In this document: positions 6,610 to 13,668 of the stretch, piece after piece
How positions within the stretch are numbered: position 1 is the stretch's first letter
Layout of the letters: every line of letters begins with the position of its first letter
Origin: Mycoplasmatota bacterium
GTDB taxonomy: Bacteria; Bacillota_I; Bacilli_A; Izemoplasmatales; Izemoplasmataceae
Assembly (NCBI GenBank): GCA_030636545.1
Contig: DAOVWR010000018.1
Coordinates: forward strand, 1 to 17,924
DNA: 17,924 nucleotides
Direction of reading: 5' to 3'
Position numbers and translations under genes: made by a program
The notes under the pieces: model-generated
The model's input: only the letters and a program-made list of their open reading frames with translations
The model's database searches: none
Told to the model about the DNA's origin: nothing

Positions 6610-8253
6610 CTAAACAGCTTTTTTCTTAAACGATGATCTTAAAGATACAATACGATTAAACACTATATTATCCTTAGTAGTATCTTTATCAACACTATAG
6701 TACCCGTTTCTAGTGAATTGGAAACGGTCTCCCTTTTTCACTTTCATTCCTTCTTCGATGAATCCATGTTTAATAATTAATGAATCAGGATTAATCTTTT
6801 CAATGAAAGGTATATCTTTATCTTTAAAATCTAATATTAAGTCTTCAAATAGCCTTATTTCAGCCTTTTGATTATGTGTAGCATCTACAAAATGAATATT
6901 ACCATTAGGTTTACGTTCATTGAATCCTGAACCTGATTTTGTTGCTTCATCGTATGTGCAATGTACTTCAGTAATAACACCTTGTTCGTTTTTAACTATA
7001 CTATTTGCTTTAACAAAATAGGCATGCATTAGTCGTACTTCAATCCCTAATGCAAGTCTTTTCCATTTTTTATTAGGTTTTACTTCAATGAAATCTTCTC
7101 TTTCAATATAAACATATTTACTAAAAGGAATTTTTCTAGTACCTAATGCTTCGTTTTCGCGATTGTTTTCAACTTCTAAATATTCCACTTTATCTTCAGG
7201 ATAATTATCAACTATCAGTTTAAGTGGATCTAAAACCGCATTAGTCCGTGGTGCAGAAGTTTTTAAATGGTCTCTTACAAATTGATCTAACATATCAATT
7301 TCAGTTGGACCTTGTGTTTTCGGAAGTCCTAAAGCATTTATAAAATCTACTATTGCTTCAGGTGGTACTCCTCTTCTTCTTTGTCCGCTTAAAGTTATTA
7401 ATCGAGGATCATCCCATCCCATTACTACGTTATTTTCAACGAGTTGTTTAAGATTTCTTTTACCAGTAACTTTGTTTGCCATAATTAATCTACCAAATTC
7501 AATTTGTCTTGGTATTTTTTCCATTTCACAGTATTTTACTACCCAATCATATAAAGGACGGTGATCTTCAAATTCTAAACTACATAGACTATGAGTAATT
7601 CCTTCAATTGCGTCTTCAATTGGATGAGCATAATCATACATTGGATAAATACACCATTCATCTCCTGTGTTATAATGATGAGCTCTCTGAATACGGTAAA
7701 TAATTGGATCTCTCATATTCATGTTCGGGCTTGTCATATCAATTTTAGCTCTCAATACTTTACTTCCATCAAGATATACTCCATTTTTCATATCAATAAA
7801 TAACTGTAGGTTTTCCTCAATAGATCTATTTTTATATGGGCTTTCTTTCCCTGGAGTTGTTAAGTTACCACGGTATTTTTTTATATCTTCTGCGGATAAA
7901 TCATCCACAAATGCTTTTCCTCTTTTAATAAGTAATAGTGCTCTTTGGTACATCTCATTAAAGTAATCACTTGCGAAAAATAAATTTTCCCATTCGCATC
8001 CTAGCCAAGCTATATCTTCTTTAATTCCTTCCACAAACGAGATATCTTCTTTTACTGGATTTGTATCATCAAATCGTAAATTAAAATACCCACCATGATT
8101 TTTAGCCATTGTGTAGTTTGTGATAATTGCTCTAGCGTGTCCTAGGTGAAGCAACCCATTAGGTTCAGGGGGGAATCTAGTTATTGCTCTTTTGTGTTTA
8201 CCTGATTCAATATCTTCTTCAATAATCGTATTAATAAAATGACTTACTTTCAT
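6610..8253 (-). CDS. glnS: Glutaminyl-tRNA synthetase
   Basis: Class I synthetase that charges tRNA-Gln directly; 547 residues, usual for bacterial GlnRS. It has PPEPNGLLHLGHAR with the HIGH-type HLGH at 36-39, the Rossmann fold continuing through FDDTNPVKED, and WDDPRLITLSGQRRRG, which separates GlnRS from GluRS; a two-lobed anticodon-binding beta-barrel fills the C-terminal half. The KMSKS loop is odd: residues 261-266 read KVTGKR where E. coli has VMSKR. The ATG at 8253 is the start: AGGTGAT lies just before it, and the open GTG at 8262 is itself part of that Shine-Dalgarno. It ends with TAG. Many Gram-positives lack GlnRS and use GatCAB, so its presence is informative for the lineage. No clear terminator follows. 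Confidence 0.97.
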   Translation of the reverse strand: MKVSHFINTIIEEDIESGKHKRAITRFPPEPNGLLHLGHARAIITNYTMAKNHGGYFNLRFDDTNPVKEDISFVEGIKEDIAWLGCEWENLFFASDYFNEMYQRALLLIKRGKAFVDDLSAEDIKKYRGNLTTPGKESPYKNRSIEENLQLFIDMKNGVYLDGSKVLRAKIDMTSPNMNMRDPIIYRIQRAHHYNTGDEWCIYPMYDYAHPIEDAIEGITHSLCSLEFEDHRPLYDWVVKYCEMEKIPRQIEFGRLIMANKVTGKRNLKQLVENNVVMGWDDPRLITLSGQRRRGVPPEAIVDFINALGLPKTQGPTEIDMLDQFVRDHLKTSAPRTNAVLDPLKLIVDNYPEDKVEYLEVENNRENEALGTRKIPFSKYVYIEREDFIEVKPNKKWKRLALGIEVRLMHAYFVKANSIVKNEQGVITEVHCTYDEATKSGSGFNERKPNGNIHFVDATHNQKAEIRLFEDLILDFKDKDIPFIEKINPDSLIIKHGFIEEGMKVKKGDRFQFTRNGYYSVDKDTTKDNIVFNRIVSLRSSFKKKAV

Positions 8254-8278
8254 CAAAATCACCTCTTATATATGTGAT

Positions 8279-8307
8279 ATTCTATAATATCTACCATAAT
8301 TATACAA
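8279..8307 (-). promoter_or_regulatory. Candidate promoter of glnS
   Basis: Minus-strand TTGTAT, 17-nt spacer, TAGAAT, placed directly after the hairpin that ends the upstream gene. A TATAAT overlaps the TTGTAT and could be an alternative -10, so the exact element is uncertain. Confidence 0.45.
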
Positions 8308-8310
8308 TAG

Positions 8311-8341
8311 AAAATCGAGAAAAGGGTTATTTCTCGATTTT
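8311..8341 (-). terminator. Hairpin terminator overlapping the end of the 208-residue gene
   Basis: A perfect 12-bp stem (AAAATCGAGAAA and TTTCTCGATTTT) with a 7-nt loop. Read on the minus strand, the first arm encodes the last four codons and the TAA stop lies in the loop. The run of T after it is only four and part of the stem, so it may be a weak terminator. On the plus strand the T-run is longer, but no plus-strand gene ends here. Confidence 0.6.
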
Positions 8342-8953
8342 TTCTTTGATTTCTTTGAATTTTTTTAGACTTTCATCAAAAATATCACTCTTTTTGCTAA
8401 CCCAGCCAAAGAAATTCTCATCATTCATAATTTCTTGAGCAATATTATCAAGATCTAAGTAATGATTATCCAAATATTTAACAAAATCTTCGACTTTATT
8501 GTAGTTCTTATTCTTATATCTGAATATTCTTCTATCATTAATATCCACAAACTCTTGTTCTCTTTTAAGTTGTCTTTTTGATTTCTTTTTTGTTTTTGAT
8601 TTCTTTACTTTGAGGTTCTTATTTTTTTTCTTATCTTCTTCGAAATATTCTCCTAATTCTTTTTTTGCTTTTTCATCAACGAATTTTTCCTCAGAAGTGT
8701 CCCTTTTAGAGCTTTCTGCCATCTCATCTTCTAAGGGAACTTCATCTTCTGAATCAATGTCTTCCTCTAAGTCATCATTATAATTCTCTTCTAGAGCACT
8801 TGGATCAATGGCCCATTCTTCTTCTGTTTCAAAATCATCATCTTCATCAATAACTTCTTTGCTCTGTATAGTTTTAGAAATATCGTTCATACTTACAACA
8901 ATTTCATCTTCAATAAATTGTTCTTCTCGTTTCTTCTTTTTCTTCTTAAACAC
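8327..8953 (-). CDS. Unrecognised charge-segregated cytoplasmic protein, coupled to the upstream membrane protein
   Basis: No family recognised. The 208 residues fall into blocks: a lysine stretch at 3-9, an acidic probably disordered region at about 35-108, a lysine/arginine block at about 108-132, and a C-terminal segment (about 140-208) of mixed composition that looks folded: RIFRYKNKNYNKVEDFVKYL, then FFGWVSKKSDIFDESLKKF. There is no signal peptide or membrane segment. The start is GTG at 8953, supported by AGGGGG about 8 nt upstream. It overlaps the end of the preceding gene by 8 nt, so the two are likely translated as a coupled pair and may act together at the membrane. It could be a scaffold or nucleic-acid-associated protein, but nothing in the sequence proves this. 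Confidence 0.8.
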   Translation of the reverse strand: MFKKKKKKREEQFIEDEIVVSMNDISKTIQSKEVIDEDDDFETEEEWAIDPSALEENYNDDLEEDIDSEDEVPLEDEMAESSKRDTSEEKFVDEKAKKELGEYFEEDKKKNKNLKVKKSKTKKKSKRQLKREQEFVDINDRRIFRYKNKNYNKVEDFVKYLDNHYLDLDNIAQEIMNDENFFGWVSKKSDIFDESLKKFKEIKEKIEK

Positions 8954-9977
8954 TGACCCACCCCCTTATCAAGGCGAATCCCACTAAATAGAAGGCAACA
9001 GTAACAAGTAAGGCAACAGTAAATAAGATTCTTAATGCCTTCATGAGTTTTTCATAGTGTTTTGTCATCCAATCAAATTTTCCTTCTATCATACGTACAT
9101 ATGATTTAAACTTATTCATTAAGATTTCAGGACCTATGAGCGTTTCAAGGTCCAAAAAGCTCTTAGCAGGCTCTTTAACAACTAAATCAACATAGTCTTC
9201 TAGTAGGCTTGATTGTAAAAGATGAGAATTCTTTATATCGTTTTCCCATTTATTAAATATTCTTTCAGTATGCTTGTTTTTCTCGCCTTTTGCATCCTTG
9301 ATAAATCGGGATAAGGCGTTATTTAAGACCGTATAAGTAACAAGTAATAAGATAGATCCTACTCCCAAAAAACTATACCAAGGAATATCATATAGTAACT
9401 GATTAAAGTCATCTACTAAGTTAACTAAGAAAATAAAGAATGATGGTTGTAATACTGGATAGTTTTTAAAGAGTAAAATACTTAATAACGCAATAATCAC
9501 ACTAAAAATCATTGCTCCTTTACTTGGTTTACGGTATTTTCTACTCTTTTTAGGTAATAGTTTAATCATTTCTCTTAAGTTTTTCATTTTAGTAATACTT
9601 GCATCTCGATATTCTTCTTCCCAAGCATCTAACACATCATATAAGATACTTTCACGGTTAATAGCATCAAAGTCTTTTAATGCTAGAAAGTCTTTTAGAT
9701 TAGTCTCTTCATCTAAATCTGGATGAGTAAAAATGAATTGATCAATACTATTTATACTTTTATCCCAATTAGCTTGATAAGTTAAGGGATTACGATGCAA
9801 AAAATCTTCTTTTTCTTTAAATAAGTAATGAGATACGATTAAATCAGCAAATTTTTTATGTCGGTACAAATCTAAATTACCAGAATCTTCATATTCTAGT
9901 TGTTTTTTTAGTTTGTATTTTAATACAGAAAACCCGTTTAACTCAAGTAAGAGCATTAACTCTTCGTTAGGTTTCAC
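8946..9977 (-). CDS. Unrecognised membrane protein with three predicted helices
   Basis: No family recognised; 343 residues. A cytoplasmic-looking N-terminal region of about 150 residues, rich in charged and aromatic residues, ends in a basic patch (PKKSRKYRKPSK, 142-153). Hydrophobic segments follow at about 154-172, 202-220 and 316-337, with a weaker one near 178-188. A charged, helical region (about 222-313) lies between the second and third. Starts are possible at TTG 10007, ATG 9995 and GTG 9977. GTG 9977 is chosen because AGGAGGG sits 7 nt upstream, whereas the others have little or no Shine-Dalgarno and 10007 abuts a terminator. It overlaps the next gene by 8 nt. Confidence 0.8.
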   Translation of the reverse strand: MKPNEELMLLLELNGFSVLKYKLKKQLEYEDSGNLDLYRHKKFADLIVSHYLFKEKEDFLHRNPLTYQANWDKSINSIDQFIFTHPDLDEETNLKDFLALKDFDAINRESILYDVLDAWEEEYRDASITKMKNLREMIKLLPKKSRKYRKPSKGAMIFSVIIALLSILLFKNYPVLQPSFFIFLVNLVDDFNQLLYDIPWYSFLGVGSILLLVTYTVLNNALSRFIKDAKGEKNKHTERIFNKWENDIKNSHLLQSSLLEDYVDLVVKEPAKSFLDLETLIGPEILMNKFKSYVRMIEGKFDWMTKHYEKLMKALRILFTVALLVTVAFYLVGFALIRGWVSV

Positions 9978-10002
9978 ATAAATCCCTCCTGACATAATAA
10001 CC

Positions 10003-10036
10003 TTCAAGAAAAACCCTTGGTTAAATAAGGGTTTTT
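10003..10036 (-). terminator. Rho-independent terminator after the 620-residue gene
   Basis: A 10-bp stem (AAAAACCCTT and AAGGGTTTTT) with an 8-nt loop, the T-run continuing as TTTTTCTT on the minus strand. It lies 45 nt past the stop of the 620-residue gene and shows that this gene and the membrane-protein pair are separate units, unless it leaks. Confidence 0.75.
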
Positions 10037-10080
10037 CTATATGTGGGTTATATATATATTTATACTTCCTTAATTATAGC

Positions 10081-11943
10081 CTATTCTTCGGATTCTGTTT
10101 GTGAATTATACATTGCTTCAAATTCGTCATATATTGCTGGATCTATTAAATTATTAAATGTATTAATAAACGCTTCTTGCGCTTCTGGATCCATTTGTTC
10201 AAAGTCGTTAAATAGTTCAGTAACATCTTCTGCAGTAATATCTTCTTCATTTGCTAATGCCGCTTGCAAATCAACAACACCATTGTAAACGTCTTGTTCT
10301 GGACCCGGTGTTTCAACATCAAGTGCATCAGATAATCCTGTCAGTAATGCTGGATCTTCAAATACGTTATTAAGTTCTGTAGTAAAGCTTTCTAATACTG
10401 CTGCAAGTTCTGCGTCTGCTGCTTCGATATCTAATACAATTCCATCTTGTATTAAGTCAATTCCTGTAACATTAACTGTACCTTCTTGTGAACCATCTTG
10501 CATTAATGAAGAAAGTCCTTCTGCAGTAATCTTTAACACAACAGTATCATTTTCTTCAACAAATTCTCCAAACTCAATACTTTCAAGGTTTAAGAACATT
10601 TGATTAAATACTTCTAAATCAACAATGCTTAAGTAGGCTCCATCATCTTCACCCTCATCTTCACCGAAAGTAATTTCCGTAAATTCGAATACTAATTCAA
10701 GGTTACTTGTTGAAATTTCTTCTGCTCTGATTTTAAGTACTGAATCCATTCCTGCTATTCTAAATAATGCATATATATAGATTTCATCAGGAGCCAATTC
10801 AAACCATATAGCTTTTAGACCGATATTAATTATTTCAATTTCTCCATCTTCGTTTTCATATTCATAAGACGTTCTAGTGTCAGCAAATCCTGATGCACCA
10901 TAGTAAATTAACTTATTAAATGTTTTTTCGTAAATTTCGAATCCACCACCAACTAATGCACTGTTAAATATATATTCAGTGAACATGTCAACAATATAAC
11001 TTTCTGGATCAAATGAATCTGGATCGAATTCTCCAATAACTTCTACCCCATCAACCATTTCCTTAAAGTGTAAGTCATATAAGTAAGCCGGGATATCCGT
11101 CTCATTACTTCTGAATTTCGATACTCCAGCAGTTAAAACAAATTGTTCTTCTTCGAAAGAAAAATTAATTAACTCGTTATCAAAAATAATCGATAATACC
11201 TCTTGAGCTAAGGCATTTCCAGTATCTCCACCTTCAGCTAATTGATCTAAAATATCATCTTTCATCAATGTGTAAGATAAATCTGTAAGATCCAATTCAC
11301 CTAATGGAATTTCACTAGTCATCTCATTCAAATCAAAATCATCAACTTGTCCATCAATTGTATTCATCATTGAAGTAATAAGTGTCTTTGGTATTGGTAA
11401 ATTACCAATTTGAATCTTATCGAATTCTAATTCATATCTATCTGGATAATCAACAAATAAGAAATGTGCTTGAACAATAGTTTTATAAGTAAAACCATCA
11501 TCTAAACTTACTTCTATGAATAAGTTAGTAATAAATTTATCATCTTCAAAATCTACCCATGCGCCAACTACTCTTAATCCAATGTCATAACCTTCTACTG
11601 GTATAACTTCTGAAAATACATAATTACATGAATCTTCAACACAATCTTCAGTTGGCATATAATCAGGATTCATGCTCTCGCTACTGAATAGTTCAAAAAT
11701 AGCTGTATTAATAATATCTTGATGTAATTCATATACCATATCTTCTGTTACTTCGTCCACAACATCTTCGATTGCAGAACTAAGTTCAGCATAAACCATT
11801 TGTTCAGCATCAGCATCCTCTGTATACAAATAAGTAGGCATATGTACATCCCCACTACCATCATACATAATTGATACTAATAATGCTGGAGTTCCCAGCG
11901 TAAACAAGACTGGAATAAAAATTGCCATAAGTAATTTTTTCAT
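10081..11943 (-). CDS. Large acidic exported or membrane-anchored protein of unknown function
   Basis: No family recognised; 620 residues. The N-terminus MKKLLMAIFIPVLFTLGTPA runs into a hydrophobic segment of about 22 residues (4-26) with no lipobox cysteine, so it is a signal peptide or a signal anchor. The rest is strongly acidic and cysteine-poor, with one CX4C pair at 101 and 106. Two regions look like copies of one module: about 74-190 and 315-450. Each has a helical DxxxxxxIF stretch, then IGL(R/K), alternating beta strands, and an L-E-L-x-F strand before I-x-(I/F)-G. The C-terminal 90 residues are predicted helical and acidic. The start has GGAGG 7 nt upstream. The gene stands alone, with a terminator after it and an inverted-repeat region before it. 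Confidence 0.85.
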   Translation of the reverse strand: MKKLLMAIFIPVLFTLGTPALLVSIMYDGSGDVHMPTYLYTEDADAEQMVYAELSSAIEDVVDEVTEDMVYELHQDIINTAIFELFSSESMNPDYMPTEDCVEDSCNYVFSEVIPVEGYDIGLRVVGAWVDFEDDKFITNLFIEVSLDDGFTYKTIVQAHFLFVDYPDRYELEFDKIQIGNLPIPKTLITSMMNTIDGQVDDFDLNEMTSEIPLGELDLTDLSYTLMKDDILDQLAEGGDTGNALAQEVLSIIFDNELINFSFEEEQFVLTAGVSKFRSNETDIPAYLYDLHFKEMVDGVEVIGEFDPDSFDPESYIVDMFTEYIFNSALVGGGFEIYEKTFNKLIYYGASGFADTRTSYEYENEDGEIEIINIGLKAIWFELAPDEIYIYALFRIAGMDSVLKIRAEEISTSNLELVFEFTEITFGEDEGEDDGAYLSIVDLEVFNQMFLNLESIEFGEFVEENDTVVLKITAEGLSSLMQDGSQEGTVNVTGIDLIQDGIVLDIEAADAELAAVLESFTTELNNVFEDPALLTGLSDALDVETPGPEQDVYNGVVDLQAALANEEDITAEDVTELFNDFEQMDPEAQEAFINTFNNLIDPAIYDEFEAMYNSQTESEE

Positions 11944-11994
11944 TTATATTCCTCCATTCAATTCTTTCTTATACAACCCTAGTATATAGAAAAT

Positions 11995-12066
11995 ATGTGA
12001 ATATTTTATGAATTTAGCATTATTATTATGAAATCTATTCACAACTTCACTCATAAGTATTCACAT
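11995..12066. repeat. Interrupted inverted repeat with three copies of TATTCACA
   Basis: The arms ATGTGAATA (11995-12003) and TATTCACAT (12058-12066) are perfect inverses; past a small bulge TTATGA pairs with TCATAA, giving about 15 bp around a loop near 40 nt. A third copy of the 8-mer TATTCACA lies at 12036-12043 between them. It fills the gap between tsaD and the 620-residue gene. It could be an operator for that gene or a weak transcript-end structure; there is no T-run typical of a terminator. Confidence 0.4.
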
Positions 12067-12082
12067 CTATTGCCAATTTAAT

Positions 12083-13075
12083 TTACTTCATCTTCATTCT
12101 TGATAATCCATTTAAACTCATATCATCAGTAGAACTGTTTCTTAAATACTGATAATAGCCCGCTATTCCTATCATTGCTGCGTTATCTGTGCAATACCTA
12201 AACTCAGGAACAACCACTTTTACCATCGTTATTCTCTTGTTTATTTTCTTTCTTAATCCTTTATTCGCAGCTACTCCTCCAGCAATAATAAACATCTTCG
12301 CATTATATTCTTTTATTGCTTTTAAACTCTTTGTAACTAATACTTCTGAAACTGTTTCTTGAAAACTAGCACATAAATCTTCAATAACTAGCTCTTCATT
12401 TCTTTGTTTTGTATTATGAACTAAGTTAATTACATGAGATTTAATACCACTGAAACTAAAGTTATAATTATTTCCTAAACTAATATTAGGCATTTTATAA
12501 CTAGGTTTACCTTTTTGTGCCAACTTATCAACAATCGGTCCTCCAGGATACCCTAGTCCTACTGTTCTTGCGACTTTATCATAAGCCTCGCCAACAGCAT
12601 CATCCATTGTTTCTCCTAATTTTTGGAAATCATAATGTTCTTTCATTAAGATTAACTCTGTATGTCCACCACTTACTACTAAACAGATAAGTGGAAATTC
12701 TAACTCTGCTGTAATCTGATTAGCATAAATATGTCCTGCGATATGGTGAACACCAATAATTTCAATATCATTACTAAACGCAAAAGCTTTCGCAGCGTTA
12801 ACACCAACAAGTAAACTACCAATTAATCCTGGTCCGTTAGTTACTGCGACTAAATCGATATTTGTTTTATCGATATTTGCTTCTTTTAAAGCTTCTTCAA
12901 ATACCATAGTAATACCTTTAATATGTTCTCTACTCGCAATTTCTGGTACTACACCACCGTATGCTTTATGAATATCAATTTGGCTTAATACGATATTGCT
13001 AAGTACTTCTTTTCCATCTCTAACTATACTAACACTTGTTTCATCACAACTACTTTCGACACTAAGTACAATCAT
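12083..13075 (-). CDS. tsaD: tRNA N6-adenosine threonylcarbamoyltransferase TsaD
   Basis: Catalytic subunit that transfers threonylcarbamoyl from TC-AMP to A37 of tRNAs reading ANN codons, working with TsaB and TsaE. 330 residues, close to the family norm (about 335-345). An ASKHA-type fold: ESSCDETSVSIV near the N-terminus, metal-binding HIAGH (His111, His115), VSGGHTEL at 134-141, YDKVAR at 165-170, and CTDNAAM with Asp297 as the third metal ligand. The frame is open to a TTG at 13087, but ATG 13075 is used: GGGTGA lies 4 nt upstream and the protein then starts MIVLSVESSC. The Shine-Dalgarno includes the TGA stop of rimI, leaving only 4 nt between the genes. Last gene of tsaE-tsaB-rimI-tsaD. 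Confidence 0.97.
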   Translation of the reverse strand: MIVLSVESSCDETSVSIVRDGKEVLSNIVLSQIDIHKAYGGVVPEIASREHIKGITMVFEEALKEANIDKTNIDLVAVTNGPGLIGSLLVGVNAAKAFAFSNDIEIIGVHHIAGHIYANQITAELEFPLICLVVSGGHTELILMKEHYDFQKLGETMDDAVGEAYDKVARTVGLGYPGGPIVDKLAQKGKPSYKMPNISLGNNYNFSFSGIKSHVINLVHNTKQRNEELVIEDLCASFQETVSEVLVTKSLKAIKEYNAKMFIIAGGVAANKGLRKKINKRITMVKVVVPEFRYCTDNAAMIGIAGYYQYLRNSSTDDMSLNGLSRMKMK

Positions 13076-13079
13076 ATTA

Positions 13080-13523
13080 TCACCCAATCTCTTTAATCAT
13101 CAATAAAGCGTCTTCTTTATTATCATAATATTTCTTTCTTTTATGACTAACATAAAATCCTAAATCTTCATACATCTTAATTGCATAATTATTATTTTCA
13201 TTTACTTCCAAAGTTAACATTTCTATATTCTTTTTTTGGCATGCATCAATTACTTCATTCATTAGTTTTTTCCCTATTTTTTTTCCTCTATACTGTTCTA
13301 ACACAAATAAATTAAGTATTTCTGCGTTAGGGATAGTTAGCCAACTACCGACATATCCTGCTCTTTTTTCATCTACAATCGCAATAAAATACAAAGACAT
13401 ATCATTATACATAATATCCTTGAATAATGTACTTTCTCCTAAACTTTTGCCAAAGATTTTCAGTTCTTCTTTATAGACAAAAGAAATATCATTTAATTTC
13501 ATTTTTCTAATTGAAATATCCAA
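13080..13523 (-). CDS. rimI: Ribosomal protein S18-alanine N-acetyltransferase RimI
   Basis: GNAT acetyltransferase that modifies the N-terminal alanine of ribosomal protein S18. 147 residues. The acetyl-CoA loop is LEQYRGKKIGKKLM (75-88, with the Q/R-x-x-G-x-G/A pattern as QYRGKKIG), followed by TLEVNENNNYAIKMYEDLGF, where Glu106 and Tyr118 take the usual catalytic positions; the tail YYDNKEDALLMIKE is typical of RimI. The start is probably TTG at 13523, 8 nt after AAGGAG; the GTG at 13532 overlaps that Shine-Dalgarno and would add three residues. The TGA stop is embedded in the tsaD ribosome-binding site. rimI commonly sits between tsaB and tsaD in Gram-positives. Confidence 0.93.
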   Translation of the reverse strand: MDISIRKMKLNDISFVYKEELKIFGKSLGESTLFKDIMYNDMSLYFIAIVDEKRAGYVGSWLTIPNAEILNLFVLEQYRGKKIGKKLMNEVIDACQKKNIEMLTLEVNENNNYAIKMYEDLGFYVSHKRKKYYDNKEDALLMIKEIG

Positions 13524-13535
13524 ATCAATCACTCC

Positions 13536-13668
13536 TTATATCGAGTCATCTCCGTCATCATCTTCTTCATCATCTGGGGCTACTTCATCTTCAGTATTTA
13601 CGCCAATTAATTTTAATACTATAAATACCAAGTATTATTACTGTATGTGGTATATCAATAGATTTATT
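13536..13668 (-). pseudogene. Small acidic reading frame or frameshifted remnant between tsaB and rimI
   Basis: The gap between tsaB and rimI is not random. One frame (13536-13631, TTG start, 31 codons) reads MVFIVLKLIGVNTEDE and ends in an acidic tail (DDEEDDDGDD). Its TAA overlaps the rimI Shine-Dalgarno TAAGGAG, the same coupling seen between other genes here. The next frame upstream (13591-13668) reads IDIPHTVIILGIYS. Joined near 13625-13632, the two would give one hydrophobic helix followed by an acidic tail, as in a short membrane protein. No good start codon or Shine-Dalgarno precedes either part. It may be a decayed gene, a frameshift in the sequence, or a non-standard start (ATT near 13657-13659). 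Confidence 0.35.

Noticed and set aside
7591..7966. Plus-strand reading frames within glnS and similar frames within ligA, pcrA, tsaE, the 620-residue gene and the transporter gene
   Set aside because: They are antisense shadows of well-supported genes, with low-complexity Ser/Leu/Ile-rich products and no family match.
10027..10060. TA-repeat stretch next to the 620-residue gene as a microsatellite
   Set aside because: Only a few TA units, common in such AT-rich DNA.
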